The translations under genes and the position numbers were made by a program. Of a stretch of DNA of 64,000 nucleotides, positions 7,678-18,062 are shown piece by piece. Below the pieces are notes generated by a model. It was not told where the DNA came from. It was given only the letters and a program-made list of their open reading frames with translations, and did not search any database. Each line of letters starts with the position of its first letter. Within the stretch, counting starts at the first letter, position 1. Source of the DNA: Candidatus Villigracilis saccharophilus (GTDB lineage: Bacteria > Chloroflexota > Anaerolineae > Anaerolineales > Villigracilaceae); contig JADJNA010000062.1 of the NCBI GenBank assembly GCA_016709305.1, forward strand, positions 105,001 through 169,000, in the 5' to 3' direction.

Positions 7678-9300
7678 ATGCAAGATGAATTATCGAATAT
7701 CAATTTAGAAAAACGCACCTCGCTCGGCGGATCGATTGCCGCCCGGAGGACCTTCGCGATCATTTCACATCCGGATGCGGGCAAGACCACGCTGACCGAG
7801 AAGCTGCTGCTATACGGCAATGCCATTGAATTGGCAGGGAATGTACGCGCGCGCAAGAATCAACGTTCGACTACGTCTGACTGGATGGAGATGGAGCGTG
7901 AGCGTGGGATCTCGATCACGTCCACAATTCTTCAATTCCCTTACCAAGAGCATATTATCAATTTACTCGATACCCCGGGTCATCAGGATTTTTCTGAAGA
8001 TACCTATCGCACCTTATCCGCAGTCGACAGCGCGGTCATGGTCATTGATGCCGCCAAAGGCATCGAACCGCAGACCCTTAAATTATTTGAAGTTTGCCGC
8101 AAGCGCGGCATTCCAATTTTCACCTTTGTTAATAAAATGGATCGTCCCGCCCGCGATCCGCTTGAATTATTGGATGAGATCAAAAAAGTGTTGGGCATGG
8201 AGCCGATCCCGATGAACTGGCCCATCGGCGACGGACCAGACTTCCGCGGAGTCTATGACCGCGCCACAAAAGGTGTGTACGTGTTCGAACGCACAGAACG
8301 TAATGAGCGCATGGCTCCGGAAGTGTTCATGCATCTTGAGGATGTCAAGCAAAACAAGATGTTGTCAGAGGAACGTTACAAACATCTTGTCGAAAGCATT
8401 GATCTTCTGGATGAGGTGGGTGTCGTCTTTGACCACGCCAGCGTCTTGAGTGAACAGCAGACACCTGTATTCTTCGGAAGCGCTGTGACCAATTTTGGGG
8501 TGCGTTTGTTCCTTGATACATTCGTGAAGTATGCCCCGATCCCCCAGCCCTATCAAAGCGATGCGGGAGTCATATCTCCAGATTCGCCTGAATTCTCGGG
8601 CTTTGTCTTTAAGATCCAGGCGAATATGAATCCAAAACATCGTGACAGCGTCGCGTTTTTGCGTATTTGTTCTGGTCGTTTTGAACGCGGCATGGATCTG
8701 ACCCACGCGCAAACCGGCAAGGTGATCCGCTTGCTGCGTCCCTACAAACTTTTCGCCAGCGAGCGCGAGATCATTGATGAGGCTTTCCCCGGCGATGTAC
8801 TTGGACTTCCCAATAATGGAGAGTTCGCCATCGGGGATACGCTTTGTTCTGGAACGCCGTTTCACTTCGCTTCCATTCCGCGCTTTCAGCCAGAACATTT
8901 TGCGCTTTTGCGCAACACTGATTTGGGCAAACAAAAACAGTTCGCCAAGGGATTGGGTCAGCTTGAAAGTGAAGGCGCGGTGCAGGTACTCTACAATCTC
9001 AACGCCTTCAAACGAGAACCGATCCTGGCGGTTGTCGGGCAATTGCAATTCGATGTCGTGCAAGCCAGATTGAAGGCTGAATACAACGTGCCGACCGATC
9101 TGGAAAGACTGAACCATGTTTTGATGCGCTGGATCAAAGGCGCTGATGCGGCAGTTGAAAAATTGCCCAATCGCGGCGAGGTCATTATTGCGCGTGACTC
9201 ACGTGATAAATGGGTGGCTCTGTTCAGCTCCGCATTTTTCTTGAAGCATTACACTGAGAAATATCCCGACTTAAAATTTGTCGAAATTGACGCGGTGTGA
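7678..9300 (+). CDS. prfC: Peptide chain release factor 3
   Basis: 540 residues from the ATG at 7678. RF3 is a translational GTPase that recycles RF1 and RF2 from the ribosome after termination. GTPase motifs are SHPDAGKTTL (G1), a switch region with RGISITST, DTPGHQDF (G3) and NKMDRPARDP (G4). Domain II and the C-terminal RF3 domain follow to residue 540, close to the usual length of about 530. An upstream in-frame ATG at 7636 would add 14 residues; I prefer 7678 because GGAG lies just before it and homologues start near the NLEKRT region. It is divergent from the protealysin gene across 120 bases. Confidence 0.93.
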   Translation: MQDELSNINLEKRTSLGGSIAARRTFAIISHPDAGKTTLTEKLLLYGNAIELAGNVRARKNQRSTTSDWMEMERERGISITSTILQFPYQEHIINLLDTPGHQDFSEDTYRTLSAVDSAVMVIDAAKGIEPQTLKLFEVCRKRGIPIFTFVNKMDRPARDPLELLDEIKKVLGMEPIPMNWPIGDGPDFRGVYDRATKGVYVFERTERNERMAPEVFMHLEDVKQNKMLSEERYKHLVESIDLLDEVGVVFDHASVLSEQQTPVFFGSAVTNFGVRLFLDTFVKYAPIPQPYQSDAGVISPDSPEFSGFVFKIQANMNPKHRDSVAFLRICSGRFERGMDLTHAQTGKVIRLLRPYKLFASEREIIDEAFPGDVLGLPNNGEFAIGDTLCSGTPFHFASIPRFQPEHFALLRNTDLGKQKQFAKGLGQLESEGAVQVLYNLNAFKREPILAVVGQLQFDVVQARLKAEYNVPTDLERLNHVLMRWIKGADAAVEKLPNRGEVIIARDSRDKWVALFSSAFFLKHYTEKYPDLKFVEIDAV

Positions 9301-9466
9301 CCTGCTAAAAGAATATGCCTCCTTGCCGGGCTATGAGCTGGCTTTACCAAACGATATTTCTTGTGCTATCAGTTTTTCCTTCGTTAAGATCCATTCCAAA
9401 AAGTAAGAGTTCGTATGTTGCGGTATTCTACATAGTAGAGTCAGTCTTTTTCCAAGGAGAAAAAAT

Positions 9467-9990
9467 ATGACAACGATTCGCACGGATGTGTTTAAAATTG
9501 GTGATAACTTTGCCACTTTGCTTGGTAATGAAGTGAAAGTTGGGCAGGCTGCCCCTGAATTTACTTCGGTCATTTTTGGCTGGAAGTCTGTAAATCCCAT
9601 CCAGGAATCAAAGGGCAAGGTCATTATTTTGTCTGCGGTGCCATCCCTCGATACTGAAGTATGCGACCGTGAAACCCGTCGCTTCAACGAAGAGGCGTCC
9701 AGGTTGGGTGACGACATCATCATCTATACCATCAGCACAGATTTCCGATGGCGCAGCAGCGCTGGTGCGGCGCGGCTGGGGTGGATAAAGTCAAAGTCGT
9801 TTCGGATGTACTCGAAACCGATTTTGGATTGAAGTATGGTGTCGTCATCAAAGAACGCCGCTATCTGCGCCGCTCCGTTTTCATCGTAGGCCGTGATGGC
9901 AACCTGACTTATGTGACCTATTTGCCGTCCCTGGGCCAAGAGCCAAATTACGAGGAAGTCATTAACGCCGCCAAAGAGGCGTTGAAGTAA
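9467..9990 (+). CDS. tpx: Thiol peroxidase (Tpx), frame broken by a 1-base deletion
   Basis: About 174 residues when one missing base near 9740-9745 is restored. Tpx is an atypical 2-Cys peroxiredoxin that reduces hydroperoxides with thioredoxin. The peroxidatic Cys is in SLDTEVCDRETRRFN and the resolving Cys in QRWCGAAGVDK. The frame is intact to YTISTDF, and PMAQQRWCGAAG continues in another frame, which is the expected order. The start ATG has AAGGAG just upstream. A single lost C or T at 9740-9745 explains the break. Confidence 0.88.
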
Positions 9991-10037
9991 ATTCGATCAA
10001 GCGCACTCGATAGAATGTGCTTTTAATAACTGGTTCC

Positions 10038-10065
10038 TTGACAATAAAGGCATAATCGTTATAAA
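10038..10065 (+). promoter_or_regulatory. Sigma-70 promoter for the DUF1761 gene
   Basis: TTGACA at 10038-10043 and TATAAA at 10060-10065 are 16 bases apart. It lies about 110 bases before the ATG at 10174. Confidence 0.65.
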
Positions 10066-10173
10066 CAAGCCCTCTGGTTTTACACAAAGTCCGGGGATTG
10101 TGAACTCAGTAAAAGCAAAAAACCTGCTTAAAAGATTGGTGTGTGCCAATTAACTTTATCAATGGAGGCTGAG

Positions 10174-10596
10174 ATGGATCTTATTTCTATAAACTGGTTG
10201 GCTGTTGCAGCTTGTGTAGTAGTCAGTATGATCAGCGGGGCTATCTGGTTTGGTCCAAAGACTTTTTTCCCGATATGGTGGAAGGCCATTGGAAAAACAG
10301 AAAAGGACACTCCCGGCGGTGATAACATGGGTTTGATGTGGGGCGGCACCGTCCTTGCCTCAATCGTTCAAGCCGTATCCATGGCAATCATGGTGAACTT
10401 TATGGGAAGTCCGTCTGGCGGCGCAACCCTGGCTTCCGGCGCAAGGGCTGGCTTTATGCTCTGGTTTGGTTTCGTGGCCGCGACAAGTTTAACAAATAAA
10501 TTGTTTGCGGGTCAATTAAAGGCTTGGGCTCTCGAAACCGGAAATCACCTGATCAACTTTGTTCTTTTTGGCGCAATTCTGGGCGCGTGGCACTAA
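10174..10596 (+). CDS. DUF1761 integral membrane protein
   Basis: 140 residues with four hydrophobic segments. The motif GAIWFGPKTFFPIWW near residue 23 is characteristic of DUF1761, a small family of bacterial membrane proteins without an assigned function. ATG 10174 is chosen because TGGAGG lies 5 bases upstream; the longer frame from 10141 lacks a binding site. It has its own promoter and terminator, so it is likely monocistronic. Confidence 0.8.
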   Translation: MDLISINWLAVAACVVVSMISGAIWFGPKTFFPIWWKAIGKTEKDTPGGDNMGLMWGGTVLASIVQAVSMAIMVNFMGSPSGGATLASGARAGFMLWFGFVAATSLTNKLFAGQLKAWALETGNHLINFVLFGAILGAWH

Positions 10597-10614
10597 CAGT
10601 TTTAAAAATTAACA

Positions 10615-10653
10615 AAAAATCCCTGGAAAACCTTTTGTTTTTCGGGGATTTTT
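10615..10653 (+). terminator. Intrinsic terminator after the DUF1761 gene
   Basis: AAAAATCCC at 10615-10623 pairs with GGGATTTTT at 10645-10653, with the T tract at the end. Confidence 0.75.
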
Positions 10654-10676
10654 CTTGAGTCGGGTATACTCAATCC

Positions 10677-11141
10677 ATGCAGCCCATTATTCGATTATAT
10701 AAGCCCGAAGACTTTCAAGACATTACGCGTTTGTGGTTTGAAGCAGAAACAGTCGCCATGCCAAAACTCATGCAGCGCATGGGGCACACGCTTGAAGATG
10801 CGCGCGAGTATTTTTCACGAGGCATTGTGGCCGAAGACCAGATCTGGGTATATGAACGCAATGGCGTTCCACTTGGCTTTCTGGCCATTCAAGGTGAATT
10901 CATAGATCGTCTGTATGTCGACCCTGCCTATCATCGTCAAGGCATTGGCGGGGCGTTGTTGAAAAAGGCTCGTCAACTATTGCCGAAACACATGTGGTTA
11001 TACACACACATTGCGAATAAAATGGCGCGCGCTTTTTATGAAAAGAACGGCTTTGTCGCTGAAAAATTTGGCGTCAGCCCCGAACCTGAATCTGAGCCCG
11101 ACGTTGAATATCATTGGCGGGCAAATAAAACACAAAAATAA
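10677..11141 (+). CDS. GNAT-family N-acetyltransferase
   Basis: 154 residues. The acetyl-CoA loop is HRQGIGGALLKKA, preceded by the strand FIDRLYVDPAY, and the protein ends in the usual ARAFYEKNGFVAEKFG helix-strand unit. The substrate cannot be predicted. It is followed after three bases by alr, so the two may be cotranscribed; a role in ribosomal protein or amino acid acetylation is only a guess. Confidence 0.88.
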   Translation: MQPIIRLYKPEDFQDITRLWFEAETVAMPKLMQRMGHTLEDAREYFSRGIVAEDQIWVYERNGVPLGFLAIQGEFIDRLYVDPAYHRQGIGGALLKKARQLLPKHMWLYTHIANKMARAFYEKNGFVAEKFGVSPEPESEPDVEYHWRANKTQK

Positions 11142-11144
11142 ATT

Positions 11145-12272
11145 ATGCGTCCCACATATCTTGAAATTGACCTTCCCCAATTAAAACAAAATCTTGAAAA
11201 CATCCGCGCGCATGTTGCGCCTTCTAAGGTTCTCGTTGTACTAAAGGCCAATGCCTATGGTCATGGTGTGGATGGCGTTGCTCCGTTCATTGCTCCTTTT
11301 GCGGATTACATCGGTGTGGCAATTGCGGAGGAGGGCATTCATCTTCGCAAGCTGGGGATCACGACGCCGATCCTTATTATGGGCGGAACCTTGCTTGAGC
11401 AGTTGCCTGAATTCCTAGAATACGACTTGACCCTGGCCGCTTCGTCGCTTGACCTGTTAAGTGCCGCAGAACAACTGGCTGGGTCAGCGGGGAAGCGCAT
11501 CAAAAGCCACCTCAAGATAGATACTGGCATGGAGCGTATCGGCGTCCGCGAATACGAAGCTGAAACATTGATAGAAAAATCTTTGGCGTGTAGCCATGTT
11601 GATGTGGAAGGAATTTTTACGCATTTCGCGAATTCAGAAACGATTGATGATAGTCTGCCATCCAATGCCAGGGAAGTCAAAGCCTCTTTGCAGCTGGAGC
11701 GTTTTCAGGAAGTCTTGTCCATCTTCGAAAAACGAAGCGTACCGCATCCACGGATAAGACACACGGCAAATTCAGGAGCCACCTTGCGAATGCCTGAGAG
11801 TTATTTTGATATGGTGCGGCCTGGGGTTCTGTTCTATGGCGTTTATCCAGGCAGAGACATTGAAAGAACCATAGAAGTTAAGCCTGCGCTCAAATGGAAA
11901 TCAAAAGTTGTGTTCAGCAAGCTCACCCTGCCCGGGCGTGGAGTCAGCTACGGGTCGTTGTGGCAGGCTGAAGAGCAAACCAGGATCGTCACCGTTCCGT
12001 GTGGATACGCCGACGGCTATTTCCGCCGAATGACGAATCATCCGCGCGTCCTCATCAATGGCAAATCTTATCCACAGGTCGGGCGCATTTGCATGGATCA
12101 ATTCATGGTCAATGTCGGCGGGGACGATATCAAAGTGGGGGACGAGGTCACCCTGCTCGGAAACGGGATCATCCCTGAAGAATTAGCCGATTGGGCTGGC
12201 ACGAATGAGTACGAAGTGATGACGAATATCAGCGTGCGGGTGCCGCGTGTGTTTATGGGTGCGGTACAATAG
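11145..12272 (+). CDS. alr: Alanine racemase
   Basis: 375 residues, normal length. It makes D-alanine for peptidoglycan with PLP as cofactor. The PLP lysine is in VLKANAYGHG near residue 32, the second catalytic residue is the Tyr of GVSYGSLW near 267, and GRICMDQFMVNVG is the conserved C-terminal domain motif. The gene begins three bases after the GNAT stop and is followed by lspA and rluD on the same strand, forming an envelope-related run. Confidence 0.95.
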   Translation: MRPTYLEIDLPQLKQNLENIRAHVAPSKVLVVLKANAYGHGVDGVAPFIAPFADYIGVAIAEEGIHLRKLGITTPILIMGGTLLEQLPEFLEYDLTLAASSLDLLSAAEQLAGSAGKRIKSHLKIDTGMERIGVREYEAETLIEKSLACSHVDVEGIFTHFANSETIDDSLPSNAREVKASLQLERFQEVLSIFEKRSVPHPRIRHTANSGATLRMPESYFDMVRPGVLFYGVYPGRDIERTIEVKPALKWKSKVVFSKLTLPGRGVSYGSLWQAEEQTRIVTVPCGYADGYFRRMTNHPRVLINGKSYPQVGRICMDQFMVNVGGDDIKVGDEVTLLGNGIIPEELADWAGTNEYEVMTNISVRVPRVFMGAVQ

Positions 12273-12300
12273 CTGGACTATTTTGTAGTTGAGGTGAAAG

Positions 12301-12864
12301 TTGAATTCGAAATTTAAAGACTATCTGATTTTATTTGGCGTGGCTGGCATTGTCATTGTCTTGGATCAATGGACGAAGTCGCTTGTTCGTGCGAATATTG
12401 AATTTGGTTCGCAATGGCTTCCCGATTGGCTGAGTTGGCTGAGTCCGTACGCGCGCTTTGTGAACTGGCACAACAGCGGCGCGGCATTCGGTATGTTCCA
12501 AAATGGAAATTTGGTGTTTACGGTTCTGGCCTTTATTGTGATCGCCGCGATCATTTATTACTACCCTCAGGTTGAATCTGAGGACTGGACCTTGAAACTC
12601 GCGATGGGCTTACAACTCGCTGGCGCAACTGGAAACCTGATCGATAGACTCATGTTCGGGAAAGTAACGGATTTTCTATCGGTCGGTACTTTTCCTGTTT
12701 TCAATGTGGCAGATTCTTCCATCACGATCGGCGTCATCATTCTATTGATTGGTGTATGGTACAAGGAACAACAGGAAAAAAAGAACGCGGCAAAGTTGTC
12801 ATCGGATGGTGACCAATCAATAGTGAATAATGAACAATCGAATATCAGTGGTGAGCAGTCTTGA
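12301..12864 (+). CDS. lspA: Lipoprotein signal peptidase (signal peptidase II)
   Basis: 187 residues with four membrane segments; it cleaves prolipoproteins before the lipidated Cys. The catalytic aspartates are in the NLIDR context near residue 118 and FNVADSSI near residue 139; the first segment has VLDQWTKS. The start is TTG 12301 behind GAGGTGAAAG. The last 17 residues, from GDQS on, are Asn, Gln, Ser and Glu rich and are encoded by seven 7-base repeats, not by family sequence. The stop overlaps the start of rluD. Confidence 0.92.
   Translation: MNSKFKDYLILFGVAGIVIVLDQWTKSLVRANIEFGSQWLPDWLSWLSPYARFVNWHNSGAAFGMFQNGNLVFTVLAFIVIAAIIYYYPQVESEDWTLKLAMGLQLAGATGNLIDRLMFGKVTDFLSVGTFPVFNVADSSITIGVIILLIGVWYKEQQEKKNAAKLSSDGDQSIVNNEQSNISGEQS
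12812..12860 (+). repeat. Degenerate heptamer array inside the 3' end of lspA
   Basis: Seven consecutive 7-base units: ACCAATC, AATAGTG, AATAATG, AACAATC, GAATATC, AGTGGTG, AGCAGTC. The array is translated in frame as the non-family tail of LspA. It resembles the intergenic heptamers at 699-726. Confidence 0.55.
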
Positions 12865-13789
12865 GCGATCGCATAGAGAAATTTCGTTATGATGGGGAAA
12901 AAGCTGAACGCCTTGATAAATTCCTTGTAACTCGTCTGCCTGAATTCTCTCGCGCGCGTTTGCAGGGCTTGATCGACGACGGATTTGTTTCCATAAATAA
13001 GGTCCCTGCCAAAAAATCAGGCCAATCCATTGATACAGGGGCTGAGATTGAAGTGCGCGTGCCTCCACCTGTGCCGAGCGGGCTGGTGGGTGAAAATATC
13101 CCATTGAATATTATTTTTGAAAATGATGACTTGATTGTTGTGAACAAGCCCGCGGGCATGGTGGTCCATCCTGCGGCGGGACACGACTCGGGCACGCTGG
13201 TCCATGCTGTTTTGGGTTATGACCCGGATATGGAAGGCATCGGCGGTGAGGAGCGTCCTGGTCTGGTGCACAGATTGGATAAGGAAACGTCAGGTCTGAT
13301 CGTGCTTGCTAAGAATGAGCGTGCTCACCGCTGGCTGCAGGATCAATTTCGCCTGCGGACTGTTGAGAAAACATACCTTGCACTTGTCGACGGCAAACCG
13401 CCTACACCCACCGGGCGGGTGGAAGCATCCATTGGCCGTGACCCAAGTCACAGAAAAAAAATGGCGATCGTTCCCGCTGGTAAAGGGCGCGAATCAGTCA
13501 GCGAATACAAAACGTTGGAGTCTTTTAGCGACCATACGCTATTGGAGTTTCATCCATTTACCGGACGCACTCATCAGATCAGATTGCATTGTCAATTTTT
13601 AGGTTGTCCGATCGTTGGCGATTCGATCTATGGGAAAAAAAAGTGTAACGCTCCATATCGATAGACATTTTTTTTATGCATGCGAAACTTAAGATCGTTT
13701 TGCCAAATGAAAAGAAGCCGAGATTGTTTGAGGCCGAATTACCTGATGAATTGAAAAAAGTTTTGGAAGAAGTTAGGCAGTACATTTAG
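12861..13789 (+). CDS. rluD: Ribosomal large subunit pseudouridine synthase D-type, broken by two 1-base homopolymer insertions
   Basis: 308 residues once one base is removed from the A8 run (13634-13641) and one from the T8 run (13668-13675). An S4 domain is at residues 15-70 and the catalytic domain has HRLDKETSGL with the invariant Asp. The end FTGRTHQIRLHCQFLGCPIVGD is typical of RluA/RluD enzymes that modify 23S rRNA. Past the runs the C-terminus reads VTLHIDRHF and then HAKLKIVLP, as expected for this family, to the TAG at 13787. As written, the frame ends at 13664. The start overlaps the end of lspA. The RluD assignment within the RluA family is likely but not proven. Confidence 0.88.
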
Positions 13790-13803
13790 TCAGGAGATTT
13801 TTT

Positions 13804-14838
13804 ATGGAATATGTTGACCTTCGATCTGATACAGTGACCAAGCCTACACCCGAAATGCGCGAGGCGATGGCTGAAGCTGAGGTTGGTGATGATGTTTATA
13901 TGGATGACCCCACGGTAAATCAATTACAACAAAAAGCTGCGGAGATGCTGGGTAAAGAAGATGCTCTTTTTGTGCCTTCGGGGACAATGGGCAATCTGTT
14001 GGCCTTGCTTGTGCATTGTCAACGCGGAGATGAGGTGATCGTTGGAAATAAATCTCATATCTATGTGAATGAAGCGGGTGGAATGTCTGCGTTGGGCGGG
14101 ATTCATCCGCACCCAATAAAGAATCAATCCGATGGCACTCTTGCGTTGGATGAAATCCTCGCATCCATCCAGACCGAGGATGTGCACCACACAATAACGA
14201 GACTCATCTGCCTTGAGAATACTCAGAATTCATGCGGCGGGGTCGTGCTTCCGGTGGAATATGTTCAAGCTGTTGGAAAGATCGCGCACGACAATAATTT
14301 ATTTCTTCACATTGACGGTGCTCGGATCTTCAATGCGGCGGCGGCGCTTAATGTATCCGTTAAAGCTCTGGTTGAGCCTGCAGATTCTGTCATGTTTTGT
14401 TTAAGCAAGGGATTGGTCGCCCCGGTTGGGTCGATGCTGGTAGGGAAGAAGAAATTTATTACACGCGCGCGACACTTGCGAAAGATGCTGGGCGGCGGGA
14501 TGCGTCAAGCTGGAGTGCTGGCTGCGGCGGGACTGATCTCGCTGGATAAAATGTCCACGCGGCTTGGACAGGATCATGCCCGGGCGAAGAGTCTGTTCGA
14601 GGGGTTGAAGCAGGTTAGGGGAATAAAGCTGGATGCAAGCCCATCATCCAATATGGTGTATTTTGATCTCTTGGATGAAGTCAAATTAAGTGTTGATCAA
14701 ATCGTCGAAGAAATGAAGGCACGTGGTGTGCTGGTAGATTGGGCGGGGCCGAGGCGGTTTCGTTTGGTGACGCATTATTGGGTGGACGATGCGGGTGTAG
14801 AGAAAACGGTGAAGGCTTTTGGGGAAGTGATGATATAA
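13804..14838 (+). CDS. ltaA: Low-specificity L-threonine aldolase
   Basis: 344 residues. It is a PLP enzyme that cleaves threonine and allo-threonine to glycine and acetaldehyde. The N-terminus LRSDTVTKPTPEMREAM and GNLLALLVHCQRGDEVI are typical; the PLP lysine lies in MFCLSKGLVAPVGS near residue 201. ATG 13804 follows CAGGAG. It is convergent with the HD-GYP gene on the other strand. Confidence 0.93.
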   Translation: MEYVDLRSDTVTKPTPEMREAMAEAEVGDDVYMDDPTVNQLQQKAAEMLGKEDALFVPSGTMGNLLALLVHCQRGDEVIVGNKSHIYVNEAGGMSALGGIHPHPIKNQSDGTLALDEILASIQTEDVHHTITRLICLENTQNSCGGVVLPVEYVQAVGKIAHDNNLFLHIDGARIFNAAAALNVSVKALVEPADSVMFCLSKGLVAPVGSMLVGKKKFITRARHLRKMLGGGMRQAGVLAAAGLISLDKMSTRLGQDHARAKSLFEGLKQVRGIKLDASPSSNMVYFDLLDEVKLSVDQIVEEMKARGVLVDWAGPRRFRLVTHYWVDDAGVEKTVKAFGEVMI

Positions 14839-14861
14839 CAGCGCCATTTTTGACTGAATTG

Positions 14862-17800
14862 TCAGGTTGATTTTGTTTCGGTCAGTATCAATTTTTCAAA
14901 TGTTTCCACAATGTTTGGATCGAAAATTATTCCGGCTTGCTCACGTAAATAATCCACCGCTTCGCTTGCCGATATTGCATTTCGGTAGGGTCGTTTGCTT
15001 GTTAATGCGTCGAAGGTGTCTACCACTGAAAATATGCGCGCCAGAGCAGGGATTTCCTCGCCATGCAAGCCCGCAGGGTAGCCTGTCCCATCCCACTTTT
15101 CCTGATGGTGGCGGATGAGCGGGATGGTCTCTTGCAGGAAGGGAATGCCCGCCACGATCTTTGCGCCGATATCGGGATGCATACGCATAATCAACCATTC
15201 CTCTTCGCTGAGCGGTCCGGGCTTATGCAGGATCGTGTCGCTGATTCCTATCTAGCCAATATCATGCAACAGCGATCCGCGTTCCAAAACTTTTAAGTCT
15301 TTGGATGAATAGCCAAGCGCTTCGCCTAATTTTGCGACGAGATGAGCCACGCGCGTGCTGTGACCTTCGGTTTCGCGGTCGCGGGCGTCCAGAGCAGACA
15401 TGAGTGACTCGAGGGTTTGATCATAAGTGGCTTCTAATTTATCGTAAGCCGCTTTGATCTCGAGCGCCTGTCTTTGTGACTCCACCCATAATAAGGAACG
15501 TTCCAGCGCGATGGCCGCTTGATTGACAAGCGCTTGCAGGTCATTGGGGTTTGCGGTGGGTTTATGCCCCTGATCTTCAGGCGCATCCATCCAGATTGCG
15601 CCGTATTTTTGAACGGGGGTTTGAATGGGCAGGCAGGTTCGTACTGTCGAATTTCCCAATGAAATGTAAATCAATTGACCCGACTGCATGGTGTCTTTTA
15701 TGAGATCCATTGGATGCTCGCGATCATGATGAATACCATTGGAGTCGATCTGCATCTCAGTGATCAAGTCGCCTGCCGGGGTGAACAGTATGATTCCTGT
15801 TGTGGTGCTTTTTGCGAGTTTGTGCGCTGTTTGAGCGATATCAGAAGCGGCGTGTTCCAGGTTTTCCGCTTGAATGATCTGATTGCTTAACCGGTAGAGC
15901 AGGGATGTGATCCTCAGGGATGCGCGTAATTCCTGTTGAAGCCAGGTGCTTTCAAATGCACCCGCGGTTTGAATGGAAAGAAGTTCGGCGAGGGCTTCAT
16001 CGTTTTCGGTAAAAAAAACTTCATTCTTTTTGCCGAATGCGAAGATCGCCCCAATATTGATCCGATGCCAGCGAATCGGAATGATCAACATGCTTCGTAA
16101 ACTTGGGTGGTCAATAATGAGATGTGAGGTCGCAACGTATTTCCGAACATCCCGCACACGGAAGGGCTGCACAGCCTGGGATGCGATCTGCATTAGCGCA
16201 TCTGAGTTTAAGGATTTTCCAAGAGATTCCAATAGATGCGGCGCGTTGCCGGCGGAAGCGCTCTGCGCGAAGTTTCTTTCCTGTCCCAATTGGATGTGTA
16301 CAAATGTGAACCGAGCCTGCAAAATTTCTCTGGTGATGAAGGCTACTTCTCTGGCTGTGGATTCAGGTTCCACCATGGAAGCTAATTGACTGCCTGCCTG
16401 AACAAGATTCATCAGCCGCTCCTGGTAACCGGAGCGTTCCCACGCGCGACTGAGTTCCGCGGCGACAGCTTCGGCAAGAGCAATGTCGAGACTGTCAAAG
16501 GCGTTCACCTTTAAGCTGTTGAGTACGATCGTTCCATTCGCATGACCGTTGAATATTATCGGTATGACAACTGCCGATAGATTTGGCTCGTTATCAAAGC
16601 AAATGTAATCAGCATCTGCTTTGATGTCATTAACGATCTGTGTTTTCCTTTGACGGACAGCGCGCCCGATCACCCCATCTGAAATACTTTGGCGGTAGCC
16701 GGATGGCATCATCTTGGTCTGTTCACCTGCGGCGGCTAGGAGCATGAATTGTTTTTGATCCGGTTCGTGGATATACAGACTCGCAAGTGAACACTCCAGT
16801 GCGCGCTCAAGCGTGTTCATGGCCAGTTGCGCCGCGACAGGCCGGTCTAACTGGCTTTCAAGCTGTTGACTCAATTCCAGCAGCAGGGTCAATTGCGTGA
16901 TGCGTTTCTTTTCATATGTTAGCTGTTCCCCAAGTACCCTGGTCTGCTCGGCCTGGGCAGTCAGTCGAATGCGGAGTCCATTACTGATAAGTATGAAAGG
17001 CTTGATATAAGGTTCCAGACGATTGTTCCATGTCTTTGTGTTAGTTTCAGATGTAGATTTTCCCCTTTCATCTTCAGCATCGCCTAATTCATGCATCAAT
17101 CCGTTGATCGTCATAATGATCATGGATACTTCATAATAGAGAAGTAGAGATAATGCTATTAAGAACCAAAAGGCCGCATCGCGGGCCGTCAATAAATATA
17201 GATTTAATGGGGCAATTGAACGGTCTATGATATACAACAGCGCGCTGAGGAAGATAAGTAAAGTTAATGCCAGTGTACTTGCCGTCATGATGATGCGGCG
17301 TCCGAACATGTCATCCTCAGGCAGGTAAAGCCTTTTCCATGGCAGTAAGTCACTGAAAACGATCATCATAATAAGCAAAGCAGGCGCGATTAAATTAGCA
17401 ATTACTCGGTTTGGTGAAAAGATGAAACACCAGACCAGCCACGGAATGATCTGCAGGCGAAACAGCAGCGAGCCGTATTTTAGAGTTGGAAGGACGATTG
17501 CGATCATCCCAAATAAGGCAGTGGTTAAGAACCCGATTACCAGAGGAGTTTTATATAGGGTGATATCAAATCGATAATAATGACCTTCGGAGAACGCTAG
17601 AACGATCCCGCACGCGAAGGCGATGGCTGTAGAGGCGGTCTTAAACGAATGCTTCCGTGCGGATAAAAAATGAAATGGCGATGCCAGAACCAACTGTGTG
17701 ATCCCCGTGAATAATATAATGATACCTTCGATATATAACCCTGCCCTCAAGAAAACTGCTGCAAAAATAAATAGTAAAATCGTCGATGCGCCTTGAATGA

Positions 17801-18011
17801 CCCCGCTTCGTTTTTGATGATGCAGGGCTAAAAAAATCTGCGACGATAGGGAAGTAAGGAATGAACATATTCCCAGCCACGTGGGGACCCAATTTGGAAG
17901 ACCAATGATTACTGAATTTAAACGGGACGGGGTCAATAACAAACAGATTCCCGTGAATCCCAGGATCATGGATGAAAGCGTGATTAGATCTTTTTCGGAT
18001 GGGTGTTTCAT
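14862..18011 (-). CDS. Membrane sensor with three GAF domains and HD-GYP phosphodiesterase domain, interrupted by an in-frame TAG
   Basis: 1049 residues when the amber codon at 15252-15254 is read through. Residues 1-310 hold about ten membrane segments; three GAF domains follow (about 375-545, 550-700, 715-850), then a coiled segment and an HD-GYP domain from about 875. The HD part has GHSTRVAHL and LLHDIG; the stop replaces the lysine that follows HDIG, and IGISDTILHKPGPL continues in the same frame. HD-GYP proteins hydrolyse cyclic di-GMP. Without the Lys and the rest of the fold the product would be inactive, so either this is a base error (AAG to TAG) or the gene has just died. No suppression signal is visible. 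Confidence 0.85.
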
Positions 18012-18062
18012 TACATCACGTAGGATAGCATAAGAAACAGAATTTTTCTACCTTTCAAAAGC

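Noticed and set aside
15252..15254. Pyrrolysine at the TAG in the HD-GYP gene
   Set aside because: TAG is an ordinary stop elsewhere in the window and no pyrrolysine genes are seen; a base change explains it better.
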